NCBI RefSeq assembly: GCF_025813715.1
Contig: NZ_CP107532.1
Location: 5,671,274-5,735,273, forward strand
DNA: 64,000 nt
Direction of reading: 5' to 3'
Source of the DNA: Methylobacterium sp. FF17
Lineage (GTDB): Bacteria > Pseudomonadota > Alphaproteobacteria > Rhizobiales > Beijerinckiaceae
Each line of letters opens with the position of its first letter. Positions within the stretch are counted from its first letter, which is position 1. This document shows, piece by piece, positions 1 through 7,981 of the stretch. Under the pieces are notes generated by a model. It was not told where the DNA came from and ran no database searches. It saw nothing but the letters and a program-made list of their open reading frames with translations. A program made the position numbers and the translations under genes.

Positions 1-215
1 GCAGCTTCTACGCCATCGAGATGCTGCCCCCGTTCTGGCGGGCGCTGAGCCTCGCCAATCCGGTGGTCTACCTCATCAGCGGGTTCCGCTGGTCGTTCTT
101 CGGCACCTCCGACGTCGGCATCGGGATCAGCATCACCATGGCGCTGGTCTTCCTCGGCCTCTGCCTTGCCGGCGTCACCTGGATCTTCCGTACCGGGTAT
201 CGCCTGAAGAGTTGA
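1..215 (+). CDS. ABC-2 type transporter permease, C-terminal fragment
   Basis: Open at the left edge; reading frame enters at base 3 and stops at 213-215. The visible ~70 residues run from a conserved-looking SFYAIEMLPPFW segment through an amphipathic stretch (NPVVYLISGFRWSFFG) into one final membrane helix and a short basic tail ending GYRLKS. This is the usual C-terminus of ABC-2 permeases of the YadH/NodJ type, which export polysaccharides, lipids or drugs with a separate ATPase. The ATPase would be expected upstream, outside the window. Substrate cannot be told. Family call is from the tail only, so confidence is moderate. Confidence 0.75.
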   Translation, partial: SFYAIEMLPPFWRALSLANPVVYLISGFRWSFFGTSDVGIGISITMALVFLGLCLAGVTWIFRTGYRLKS

Positions 216-292
216 GCGCACCCCAGCCGACCGCACCCAGGATCCGCATCCGGTCGTGGCTTTCGGTTCGGGGCGCCGAATGGCGTCCGGGC

Positions 293-1084
293 TCAGGCGC
301 GCGCGGCGAGAAAGTCCAGCACGCCCGTGCGGTGTCCCCGATCGCCCACTGCCGTGCTGTGGTCGCGGTTGGGCAGTTCCAGGGCCTTGGCGTTCGGCAT
401 CAGGGCCGCGAGCGCCGGGCCGGATCCAGAGACTGTGTCGAGGGTGCCGGTGGTGACGAGGGTCGGTGCCTCGATCTGTGCCACCTCGGCCCGCGACAGG
501 GCCTGGCGAGAGCCGCGCATGCAGGCGGCCAGCGCCCGCAGATCGCTCTTGGTCTGCTCCGCGAAAGTCCGGAAGGCGGCAGCGGTGGGGTTCGGGGCGG
601 GAGCACCCGGCTCCGCCTCAAGGGCTTCGGCGATGCCGTCCGGCAGGCCCCGTCCTTCCACGAGGTGCAGACCAAGACCGCCGAGCAGCACCGAGCGCAC
701 GCGCTCCGGCGCGTCGAGGGCGAGGAAGGCGGCAATGCGCGCGCCCATCGAGTAGCCCATGATGTCGGCTTGACCGATGCCGAGGTGGTCGAGGAGCCGG
801 CGCGCGTCCTGCGCCATGATGTCGGAGCCGTAGGCCTCCGGGTCGTAGAGCTTCTGGCTCTCGCCGTGGCCCCGATTGTCCAATGCGATGGTTCGATAGC
901 CGGCCTGGGTCAGGGTTCGGACCCAGAGCGTGTTCACCCAATTCACCGCGTGGTTCGAGGCGAAGCCGTGGATCAGCAGGATCGGATCGCCGGACCCGCC
1001 GACCGCCGGCACGTCGATATAGGCGATGGCGACACCGTCGGAATCGAAGCTCTGCATGGGCTCTGGCCTTATCGGTCGGGGCAT
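293..1084 (-). CDS. alpha/beta hydrolase
   Basis: A 263-residue alpha/beta-hydrolase fold protein. The oxyanion-hole HGF motif (LLIHGFASNH) is followed by DNRGHGES and the nucleophile elbow GYSMG; a C-terminal NRDHST supplies the likely catalytic histidine, with TGTLD upstream as the likely acid region. I chose the ATG at 1084 because AAGGAGG lies seven bases upstream; a longer reading to 1129 lacks such a site. No signal peptide, so probably cytoplasmic. It resembles esterases/hydrolases of the BioH/proline-iminopeptidase group but the substrate is not predictable. It stands alone, convergent with the ABC permease and downstream of the porin-like gene on the same strand. Confidence 0.85.
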   Translation of the reverse strand: MPRPIRPEPMQSFDSDGVAIAYIDVPAVGGSGDPILLIHGFASNHAVNWVNTLWVRTLTQAGYRTIALDNRGHGESQKLYDPEAYGSDIMAQDARRLLDHLGIGQADIMGYSMGARIAAFLALDAPERVRSVLLGGLGLHLVEGRGLPDGIAEALEAEPGAPAPNPTAAAFRTFAEQTKSDLRALAACMRGSRQALSRAEVAQIEAPTLVTTGTLDTVSGSGPALAALMPNAKALELPNRDHSTAVGDRGHRTGVLDFLAARA

Positions 1085-1153
1085 GTCCCTGCCTCCTTGG
1101 ACCGGCGGCGGCGCGGACGGAAGCCCCACCGTGACGCTCCGAGTAAAATGAAA

Positions 1154-1179
1154 GCGGCGGCAGGTTGCCCTGCCGCCGC
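1154..1179 (-). terminator. intrinsic terminator of the porin-like gene
   Basis: Perfect 11-bp inverted repeat (1154-1164 with 1169-1179) and a 4-nt loop. On the minus strand it is followed by a T-rich tract (TTTCATTTTA), so it ends transcription from the 1207-2472 gene. Confidence 0.8.
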
Positions 1180-1206
1180 GTTGTCCTCTCTGGATTGAGC
1201 TCGGGA

Positions 1207-2472
1207 TCAGAAGGTGATGCCGGTCTCGATCATGTAGCGCTCCTGCGAGGTCTTCAGGCCGTCGCGGCCGAAGCCGGTACCGAAGCCGGGGACGATGAGG
1301 CTGATATCGTAGAGCTGAACGGTCGAGAATTCACCGCGGACGAAGAAGCGATCGAAGGTGAAGGTCGGCGTCACGGTGAAGGAGAAGGCCGAACTGCCGG
1401 GACCATAGAGGAGGCTCGATCGGCTGAAGTCCCCACGGGTTCCGCTCTGGGTGATGTACTCGAGGCGGCCGGCCAGGGAGAAGTTGTCTGTGAAGGCATA
1501 AGCAGCCAGCAGCGCGGCGCCGAACGTTTCGGCCCCGGCAACGGGGACGGCGGGGAAATCGTTCCGCTCGACACTGGTGTACTGGACGTACGGCGTCACG
1601 ATCCAGGGACCGTCAGCGTAGGTGTAGTTGACGCTGATGATGCTGCTGTTCTGAAGCGTCGCGGGGGTGGCGAACTGGTTGCGGAAGCTGCGTTCCGAGA
1701 AGTCGAACTTGTTATAGGTTGAGAAATGCGTGCCGCCGTTGATGCCTACAGTGTTGGCGGCGTCGAGCTTGTAGGTGATTGCGCCCGTGACCCAGTTGAG
1801 CTCACCCGAGAAGAAGCCGTCCGTCGCGGCGAACGAGGCCGCCAAGGGGCCGTCCGAGTAGTTGATCTGCACGCCGTGGTTGATCACGTTCTCCTGCGCG
1901 AAGAGGAGGCCGCGCGAGATGTTCAGGTTCTGGAAGGTGAAGGGCAGTTCCGAGCCGATCAGCGTCGGCATGCGGCCGCCCTGGACCGACCAGTTGTCGT
2001 TGATCACGTACTTGCCGAAGGCGATCGGAGCGGGCGAGAAGAGCAGGTTGGTCTGATCGAAGGCACTGAAGATCGGCGCGCCCAGGCCCGGGATCGAATA
2101 GGCGCCGACGGCGGCGTAGAATTGGAAGGGGCCATCGGCCTTCTGGATGAAGCCCATCAGGTTCGAGAAGTCAGCGCGCGCATAGCGATCGGCGGCGATG
2201 CCGGGGAGCGCGATGGTGGTCACGGCGCTCTGATCGTAGAAGTACCCGCTGATCGCGCCGCCGACATAGATGTCGCCGAACGCACCCAGCGTCAGGCAGG
2301 CGGGGTTCGGGTTCTGCTTGATGAATCCGCCATAGGCCGGGAACGTGATCTCCGCCTTGCAGGCCGCCGGTGCCGGGGCGATAGCCACGGGGGTCTTCAG
2401 GTCGGCGGCATAGGCGCAGACCGAGGACAGCAGCACGGCCGTGAGGGCCAGGAGCGGGCGGTTGATCGTCAT
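1207..2472 (-). CDS. outer-membrane beta-barrel porin-like protein
   Basis: 421 residues with a clear Sec signal peptide (MTINRPLLALTAVLLSSVCAYA, cleavage near AYA-AD). A short N-terminal region has two cysteines (AACKAEI and NPACLTL) that could form a disulfide. The rest alternates polar and aromatic residues in beta-strand rhythm and ends in a terminal aromatic (ETGITF), the usual Bam recognition signature. It fits the alphaproteobacterial porin/BBP2-like family of diffusion channels. A strong terminator follows and the divergent FkbM gene lies 231 bp upstream, so it is monocistronic. The call rests on topology and not on a specific motif. Confidence 0.75.
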   Translation of the reverse strand: MTINRPLLALTAVLLSSVCAYAADLKTPVAIAPAPAACKAEITFPAYGGFIKQNPNPACLTLGAFGDIYVGGAISGYFYDQSAVTTIALPGIAADRYARADFSNLMGFIQKADGPFQFYAAVGAYSIPGLGAPIFSAFDQTNLLFSPAPIAFGKYVINDNWSVQGGRMPTLIGSELPFTFQNLNISRGLLFAQENVINHGVQINYSDGPLAASFAATDGFFSGELNWVTGAITYKLDAANTVGINGGTHFSTYNKFDFSERSFRNQFATPATLQNSSIISVNYTYADGPWIVTPYVQYTSVERNDFPAVPVAGAETFGAALLAAYAFTDNFSLAGRLEYITQSGTRGDFSRSSLLYGPGSSAFSFTVTPTFTFDRFFVRGEFSTVQLYDISLIVPGFGTGFGRDGLKTSQERYMIETGITF

Positions 2473-2703
2473 GTTCGGAACTCTGCGGAAGGATCGGCGT
2501 TAAGCTCAAGGTCTCAAAGGTTCCGCGTTGCGGCAAAGCTAACCTTTGTGCATCCGCCTGTTTTTAGGGCAGATTGGACCCGTTCCACCGGGATTGGGTC
2601 GCGGTGTTGCCACAATGGAACAGGTTGTGCCGCTCCCTGCGGGTCGGTCGTCAACCATGTCCCGGCTTGCCGCCGCGTCCGCGCCCTGGCATCAGCAGGC
2701 GCG

Positions 2704-3534
2704 ATGAAAGACATTCGACCCTACGGCACCTACGCACCCACGGGCCTCGTCGCCCGCATCGCCGAGCAGACCGGGCGGCTCTCCTACGGGAGCTGGGGCG
2801 GGCGGCGGCTGTCCTTGTTCCTGCGACGCATCGCGATCGGCCTGCTGCGCGGGGCGCCCCTCGACGTGGAGCGCTACGGCGCCCGCATGCGGCTCTACCC
2901 GTATAACAACAACTGCGAGAAGAAGGTGCTCTTCACGCCGCAATTCTTCGATCCCGAGGAGCGCGACATCCTCCGGGCGAAGCTGCGGCCCGGCTGCACC
3001 TTCCTGGATATCGGCGCGAATATCGGCGCCTACGCGCTGTCGGTGGCAGCTTTTGCGGGTCCGGGGGCCCGCATCCTCGCCATCGAGCCGCAGCCGGACG
3101 TGTTCGATCGCCTGACCTACAACATCGCCCAGAACCCGTTCGGAACGGTGAAGGCCCTGGCCTGTGCCGTGGCCGACAAGGCCGGCGAGCTCACGCTCTT
3201 CGTCGATCCGCGCAACCGGGGCGAATCCAGCCTGAAGATCGTGGGCACGAACGAGGGCGCGCAGATCCGCGTGCCCGCGCTGCCGCTTCTCGAACTCGCC
3301 CGCAGCGAGGGCATCGACCGTATCGATGCCATGAAACTCGATGTGGAGGGGGCCGAGGACCTGATCCTCGAACCGTTCCTGCGCGAGGCGCCGGTCTCCC
3401 TGCATCCGCGCCTGCTCATCGTGGAGAACGGCACGGACCAGTGGCAGATCGACCTGCCCGCGCTGCTGGAGCAGCACGGCTACCGGCAGACGGGGCGCAC
3501 CCGCCTGAACCTCATCTTCGAACGCGCGTCATGA
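2704..3534 (+). CDS. FkbM family SAM-dependent methyltransferase
   Basis: 276 residues. The SAM-binding glycine motif is FLDIGANIGAYAL, followed by the acidic loop AIEPQPDVF and the FkbM-typical MKLDVEGAEDLIL near the C-terminal third. FkbM enzymes O-methylate sugars, polyketides or lipids. The ATG at 2704 is preferred over far-upstream in-frame starts because those would overlap the porin-like gene and its promoter region, and similarity to the family begins after this ATG. Its stop overlaps, tail to tail, the stop of the MAPEG gene on the other strand (TCATGA shared). No glycosyltransferases lie nearby, so the acceptor is unknown. Confidence 0.88.
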   Translation: MKDIRPYGTYAPTGLVARIAEQTGRLSYGSWGGRRLSLFLRRIAIGLLRGAPLDVERYGARMRLYPYNNNCEKKVLFTPQFFDPEERDILRAKLRPGCTFLDIGANIGAYALSVAAFAGPGARILAIEPQPDVFDRLTYNIAQNPFGTVKALACAVADKAGELTLFVDPRNRGESSLKIVGTNEGAQIRVPALPLLELARSEGIDRIDAMKLDVEGAEDLILEPFLREAPVSLHPRLLIVENGTDQWQIDLPALLEQHGYRQTGRTRLNLIFERAS

Positions 3535-4062
3535 CAGGGCGGCGACCGCCCCGATGACCAGGGCGGCGAGGCTCGGATAGAAGGTCAGGCCGAAACCGAG
3601 GGCGCGGGCGGCCGCGCCGCGCCCGTAGCCGGCCCAGAACAGGAGCCGGCCGGCACAGAACAGGCCCGCCAGCACCGGCACCACGAGGGCATAGGCCTCG
3701 AGGGTGACGGCGACGAGGACGTGGGCGAAGACCGCGAGGCCTGCCTGTTCCCCTGTATTCCCCAGAATCGCCCTTGCGATCCTGACGCTCCGCCCGGCGG
3801 TGGGGGCCGTTCCGGCGCCGATATCCTCAGGGGATCCGAAGCGCAGCCGGGCAACGTTCGCGACCGCCGCCGCGAACCAAACCACGACGACGACGTCGAC
3901 ACGCAGGGCGAAGGCGATCCGCTCGCCGGCGCCCGCCGCCGGGTTCGACGGGCCGGCGAACCCGAAGGCGAGGCCCAAGGCGACGGCTCCGATCAGAGCC
4001 GCCCCGGCCGCGCCCCGGCGGACCCCGCGCTGCTCGCGCAGGAAGACCCGATCATCATCCAT
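3529..4062 (-). CDS. MAPEG family membrane protein
   Basis: 177 residues beginning MDDDRVFLREQRG, with four hydrophobic helices and the loop between helices 1 and 2 carrying an RVD segment then NVARLRFGSPEDI, a pattern typical of MAPEG proteins (membrane-associated eicosanoid and glutathione metabolism family). Bacterial members are poorly characterised; some conjugate glutathione. The start was set at 4062 because upstream residues are non-membrane and Arg/Pro-rich read-through of the gap. It lies 28 bp downstream of sfsA on the same strand, so the two are probably co-transcribed. Function beyond family is not inferred. Confidence 0.75.
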   Translation of the reverse strand: MDDDRVFLREQRGVRRGAAGAALIGAVALGLAFGFAGPSNPAAGAGERIAFALRVDVVVVVWFAAAVANVARLRFGSPEDIGAGTAPTAGRSVRIARAILGNTGEQAGLAVFAHVLVAVTLEAYALVVPVLAGLFCAGRLLFWAGYGRGAAARALGFGLTFYPSLAALVIGAVAALS

Positions 4063-4090
4063 CGCCGACCTCCCGCGAAGGTGTGCGAAC

Positions 4091-4816
4091 CTACGCCCGC
4101 GCGATCGCATCGGCGACAGGGATCGCATCGGCCACCGTGATCCCGGCCGGGTCGATCCGGCAGCGATGGGCATGGACGGCGACCCCCGCCGCGCGGGCGG
4201 CCTGGAACGCCCGGTCGAAGGCGGGGTCGAGGTCGCGGGCGGTGTCGAAGCGGGCGGCCCGCATCTGCACCACGATGACGACCATGGCGCGCCCGCCCGC
4301 CCGCACCACCGCCGCGAGGTCGTCCATGTGGCGCGCGCTCCGGGCCGCGACGCAATCGGGGAACTCGGCGAGGCCGGGCGCGCGCATGAGGTGGCAGTTC
4401 TTCACCTCCACGTGGCCAGGCGGCATCCCCTCCCCGCTCGCGAGGAAGTCGACCCGGCTTCCCTGTCCATAGCGGACCTCCGGGCGAAGGCGCGTGTACC
4501 CCGCCAGCGGCGGCAGGGCCCCCTGCGCGAAGGCCTCGGCCACCAGGGCGTTGGGGCGCATCGTGTTGATGCCGACCCATTGCGGCCCGCCGGGCAGGTC
4601 CGCCTCGACGAGTTCCCAGGAGAAGCCGAGCTTGCGCGCCGGGTTCGTGGACGCCGACAGCAGGGCGCGGGACCCCGGGGCGAGCAGGCCGAGCATCGCG
4701 CCCGGATTGGCGCAGTGGGCCGTGACGAGCGAGCCGTCGCCCAGTTCCATATCGGCCAGGAAGCGCTTGTAGCGGCGCACGAGGCGCGCCTCGATCAGGG
4801 GCGCGGAAAAGCGCAT
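4091..4816 (-). CDS. sfsA: sugar fermentation stimulation protein SfsA
   Basis: 241 residues, full family length. Recognisable SfsA features in order: RYKRFLADMELGDG near residue 15, AHCANPGAM (family consensus is CPNTGAM), GFSWELVE, GINTMRPNALV, VDFLASGE followed by HVEVKNCHL, and the C-terminal HMDDL (HxxEL-like). The OB-fold plus nuclease-like fold is known, but the role (first linked to maltose metabolism in E. coli and DNA binding) is still not settled. The variation CANPGAM against CPNTGAM is typical of alphaproteobacterial copies. Leads a likely two-gene unit with the MAPEG gene. Confidence 0.93.
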   Translation of the reverse strand: MRFSAPLIEARLVRRYKRFLADMELGDGSLVTAHCANPGAMLGLLAPGSRALLSASTNPARKLGFSWELVEADLPGGPQWVGINTMRPNALVAEAFAQGALPPLAGYTRLRPEVRYGQGSRVDFLASGEGMPPGHVEVKNCHLMRAPGLAEFPDCVAARSARHMDDLAAVVRAGGRAMVVIVVQMRAARFDTARDLDPAFDRAFQAARAAGVAVHAHRCRIDPAGITVADAIPVADAIARA

Positions 4817-4981
4817 CGGAGCCTCCGGAGCGTGAAAAAAGTTCGATTCCCGTCATCCGTCGACACGGAATCGGGCGCCCGCGCGGTGCGCGGGCTGGTC
4901 AGTGCCCATCGGATGCGACAAACTTCGACGGGCGCGCCCGGGGTCTCTTCGGGCATGTCGCTGTTCGTCCGTGAGGCCGCC

Positions 4982-5773
4982 ATGTTCAACCTGTTCGACA
5001 TCCTCCAGGCGCAGGCGGGCGCCAATGTCCAGGGTCTCGGACGGCAGTTCGGGCTGACGCCGGATCAGAGCCTGCGGGCGATGGAGGCGCTCCTGCCCGC
5101 GCTGACCATGGGGCTGCAGCGCAACGCGGCCAACGATCCCATGGGCATTGCCCATCTGTTCAACCTCGTGGGCCCGACGCCGCCGCCGGCCCAGTCGCCG
5201 CAGATGGAGATTCTGGTCAAGCAGCTCTTCGGCTCGTCGCATCTCAATCAGGCCATCCTTCAGCAGGCCGCCACCGTGAGCGGCGTCGCCACACCGGCCC
5301 TGAAGCAGATGCTTCCGGTCATGGCCGGCATGGTCGTGGCGGGCATCGTCCACGTCATGGTCAACCAGGCTCCGGCCCCCGCGCCGCAGCCGGCGCCCCA
5401 GCCCTTCGGGTTCACGCCCCAGGCCTGGTCGGAGATGATGCAGGCGTTCCTGCGATCCGGCGGGGCCGCCCTGCCCGCCGCAAGCGTACCTCAGGCCCGG
5501 AAGGCTCCGCCCCGCCTGACCATGGCGGCGAAGCCCGAGCCGGCCCCTCGGGACGCGGCCGCGACGGACGCGCCCTTCGCGGTGATGCAGCAGATGTTCC
5601 AGACCGGTTTGGAGGTGCAGCAGGAGAACGCCCGCGCGATGCAGCGCCTGTTCGATACCTTCTGGCAGGCCCCGCAGGACGGAGGTTCGGGTACCGACCG
5701 GCCGGCCGCGAAGGGACCGTTCGATCCAAAGCCCGGTGCGTCGAAGTCGGGGTTCGGTCGCGGGGGGCGCTAG
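4982..5773 (+). CDS. DUF937 domain protein
   Basis: 263 residues. The N-terminal 130 residues (MFNLFDILQAQAGANVQGLG, then a LTPDQSLRAMEALLPALTMG segment) match the helical DUF937/YidB-like domain, with a hydrophobic helix VMAGMVVAGIVHVMV at its end. The remainder is low-complexity Pro/Ala/Gln linker, a helical patch (VMQQMFQTGLEVQQENARAM) that could be phasin-like, and a basic tail. GAGG sits five bases before the ATG at 4982; an in-frame ATG at 4955 is a weaker alternative. No known biochemical role. Single gene, divergent from sfsA. Confidence 0.72.
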   Translation: MFNLFDILQAQAGANVQGLGRQFGLTPDQSLRAMEALLPALTMGLQRNAANDPMGIAHLFNLVGPTPPPAQSPQMEILVKQLFGSSHLNQAILQQAATVSGVATPALKQMLPVMAGMVVAGIVHVMVNQAPAPAPQPAPQPFGFTPQAWSEMMQAFLRSGGAALPAASVPQARKAPPRLTMAAKPEPAPRDAAATDAPFAVMQQMFQTGLEVQQENARAMQRLFDTFWQAPQDGGSGTDRPAAKGPFDPKPGASKSGFGRGGR

Positions 5774-5842
5774 GCCGGCGCCGGACACGGTCCTGGGACG
5801 CCCCGAGCATTCACCGCCATCCTGCCGGTCGAGGCGCGACGC

Positions 5843-6070
5843 TCAGAAGGCTCCGGCGAGGCTGTTGCCGATATAATTGTACATCAGCGTCATCCGCTCT
5901 GCGAAGAGCTTCAGCGAGCCGGCGATGACCAGAAAGGTCAGCCCGGCGATGAGGCCGTATTCGATGGCCGTCGCCCCGGCGCGGTCGGTCCAGAACCGGA
6001 GCACGCTCAGGCGCACGGACCGTCCGCTTTCGGCGCGGTGTCTGGAAACGGTCGTGTCCAGTCTGGCCAT
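5843..6070 (-). CDS. Flp family type IVb pilin
   Basis: 75-residue small prepilin. The class III prepilin peptidase site is RAG/ATAIEYGLIA, with the invariant Glu at +5 and Tyr at +6, followed by a single hydrophobic helix and a short polar tail ending NSLAGAF. Flp pilins polymerise into tight-adherence pili with the Tad secretion machinery. No tad/cpa genes flank it, so this is an isolated pilin gene. The start at 6070 (MARLDTTVS) gives a 40-residue leader, longer than usual for Flp; a later start cannot be excluded. Confidence 0.85.
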   Translation of the reverse strand: MARLDTTVSRHRAESGRSVRLSVLRFWTDRAGATAIEYGLIAGLTFLVIAGSLKLFAERMTLMYNYIGNSLAGAF

Positions 6071-6165
6071 GGGTGCGGGTGGTCTTTCGCCGAGGTCGAT
6101 CGGGCGAACGAATAGCACCGGTTCCTTGCGAAGCCTTTAAACCGGTCCCCGACAAATCGAGCCAC

Positions 6166-6197
6166 CGTGGCGGAAGCCCGCGAGAGCTTCCGCCACG
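6166..6197. repeat. perfect 12-bp inverted repeat
   Basis: CGTGGCGGAAGC at 6166-6177 is perfectly complementary to 6186-6197, loop of 8 nt. It lies between the Flp pilin promoter side and the DUF3072 stop. Neither flank carries a T-tract, so it may be a rho-independent-like hairpin for the 6248-6493 gene without the tail, or a protein site. Confidence 0.6.
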
Positions 6198-6247
6198 ATG
6201 AGGAAGCCGATCCCCGACGCGATCGCGACCGGGGAGCGGACCGGCCC

Positions 6248-6493
6248 TCAGGCCTTGCCGGATTCCTTGCGCAGGGCGTCGATCCGCTGGGAGGCCTCGG
6301 CCTTGTCGAGGTCCGGGTCGAACGCCTCAGGCTCCTTGGCCTCCTCGGAAAGCGTCTTGAGGTAGGACGCCTGGGCGCCCGTCATCGGCTCGCCGCCCGT
6401 CGTCCACTGGCTCGGATCCTTGATCTGGTTCGAGGTGTCCTTCGGGTCGGTCTTCGGGTTGGCGTCCGCCTCGGAATGCTGGGTCTTGGCCAT
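6248..6493 (-). CDS. DUF3072 family small protein
   Basis: 81 residues, very hydrophilic (Lys, Asp, Glu, Pro rich) with no signal or membrane segment. The core DPSQWTTGGEPMTGAQASYL followed by KTLSEEAKE matches DUF3072, a small family common in Hyphomicrobiales and actinobacteria. Its predicted features are a short helix pair with resemblance to SAP/KTSC-like small stress proteins, but no function is established. Single gene. Confidence 0.82.
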   Translation of the reverse strand: MAKTQHSEADANPKTDPKDTSNQIKDPSQWTTGGEPMTGAQASYLKTLSEEAKEPEAFDPDLDKAEASQRIDALRKESGKA

Positions 6494-6726
6494 GTCTGCC
6501 CTCGTGTTCCTGAAATGTTCTGGTGAACGTCCCGCCTGCCCCGGAGTTCCGCCTCGTGCCCGCCGGGAACGACACCGTCCCGTGGCGGGATGTCTCAGGG
6601 CGGAGCGGCGGCCGGGGAAGGCCGGGCCTCGCGATCACCCGTGGGCGCGGGGGCGGCATGGCTTGACGGCCCCGGCTCCGCCTGGAACATGTCAACAACA
6701 CTGACGTAACTGCAGGTCGCCCCGAC

Positions 6727-7245
6727 GTGACAGCCCGCGCGATGCACGATGCCGATCAGACGCTGCCGTCGGCCGGGTCCGGCGACGATCTCATCGAACT
6801 CCTGTTCTTCGCCTACCGGGACTTCGTTGGCGACCCGGATCGCATCCTGGCGCAGTACGGCTTCGGGCGCGCGCATCACCGGGTCCTGCACTTCGTGGAT
6901 CGCTACCCAGGCCTCACGATCGCCGAACTCCTCGAAATCCTGCGCATCACCAAGCAGAGCCTGAACCGGGTGCTCAAGGATTTGATCGGGCAGGATTACA
7001 TCCTCCAGAAGACCGGTACGAGCGACCGCCGCCAGCGGCTGCTGTTCTGCACCAGCGCAGGCCGGTCCCTGGCCGACGATCTCATCCGGGTCCAGAGCCG
7101 CCGCGTGGCGCGGGCGCTCGCCGATTCCGAGTCCGGCCACGAGACGCCCCTCTCGGCCGAGAGCTTCCTGTTCGGGATGATCGAGCCCGAGGAGCGCGCG
7201 GCCGTGCGCCGCCTGATGGCCCGGCGCGTCCGGAGCGCCGCTTGA
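6727..7245 (+). CDS. MarR family transcriptional regulator (PetP-like)
   Basis: 172 residues. Winged-helix MarR domain over about residues 20-130: recognition region ITKQSLNRVLKDLIGQDYIL and the wing TGTSDRRQRLLF. The GTG at 6727 opens the frame; an ATG at 6742 is an equally possible start. Its TGA shares one base with the ATG of the response regulator (TGATG), so MarR, regulator and kinase are translationally coupled. The same order, MarR (PetP) then OmpR-type regulator (PetR), is known in Rhodobacter capsulatus, where it affects cytochrome bc1 expression; whether that role holds here is inference. Confidence 0.85.
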   Translation: MTARAMHDADQTLPSAGSGDDLIELLFFAYRDFVGDPDRILAQYGFGRAHHRVLHFVDRYPGLTIAELLEILRITKQSLNRVLKDLIGQDYILQKTGTSDRRQRLLFCTSAGRSLADDLIRVQSRRVARALADSESGHETPLSAESFLFGMIEPEERAAVRRLMARRVRSAA

Positions 7246-7970
7246 TGGCGGCGCCGGGCCCCCGTGCGGGCGTCGAGCTGCCCGATCACGCGCCGCACGT
7301 TCTCGTGGTCGACGACGACCGCCGCGTGCGGGAATTGCTGGCGCGTTTCCTCTGCGAGCAGGGGTTTCGCGTCACCTCCGCCGGGAACGTGCCGGAAGCG
7401 CGCACCAAGGCGCAGTGCTTCGTCTTCGACGCCCTGGTCCTCGACGTGATGATGCCGGGCGAGAGCGGTTTCGACTATGCCCGCGAGGTGCGCCGGTCCT
7501 CGCGGGTGCCGATCCTGATGCTGACCGCCCGCTCCAACCCCAACGACCGGGTAATGGGGCTCGAGATCGGCGCCGACGATTACCTGCCCAAGCCCTTCGA
7601 GCCGCGCGAACTCATCCTGCGCCTGACCAACATCATCAAGCGGCGCAGCGTGGACGAGGGGGGGCGCGCCCTGAGCCACGACACCGTCACCTTCGGGCCC
7701 TTCTCCTACCGGATCGATCGCGGCGAGTTGCGGCGCGAGGACGAGACCATCCGCATCACCGAGCGCGAGCGCGAGATCCTCACCATCCTGGCGGAGGCCA
7801 AGGGCGGCAACGTGGAGCGCGAGGCGCTGGCCGGCGGCGGGGGGCTCGCCGCCGAACGCAGCATCGACGTGCAGATCAACCGCCTGCGCCGCAAGACCGA
7901 GGTCGACCCGGCCAATCCCCTGTTCCTGCAGACGGTGCGGGGCGTCGGTTACCGCCTCGCGGTCGACTGA
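7245..7970 (+). CDS. OmpR-type response regulator
   Basis: 241 residues. Receiver domain: acidic pocket VVDDD (about residues 21-25), phospho-acceptor Asp67 in LDVMMPG, LTAR, and the conserved Lys in LPKPFEPREL. A winged-helix effector domain follows, ending in SIDVQINRLRRKTEVDPANP and VRGVGYRLAVD. The ATG at 7245 overlaps the MarR stop; a TTG just upstream is unnecessary. An unusual GGGG run lies where relatives usually have a less glycine-rich loop before helix 2 of the effector domain (LAGGGGLAAERS). Partner kinase is encoded 11 bp downstream. Confidence 0.93.
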   Translation: MAAPGPRAGVELPDHAPHVLVVDDDRRVRELLARFLCEQGFRVTSAGNVPEARTKAQCFVFDALVLDVMMPGESGFDYAREVRRSSRVPILMLTARSNPNDRVMGLEIGADDYLPKPFEPRELILRLTNIIKRRSVDEGGRALSHDTVTFGPFSYRIDRGELRREDETIRITEREREILTILAEAKGGNVEREALAGGGGLAAERSIDVQINRLRRKTEVDPANPLFLQTVRGVGYRLAVD

Positions 7971-7981
7971 CCGCCCCATGG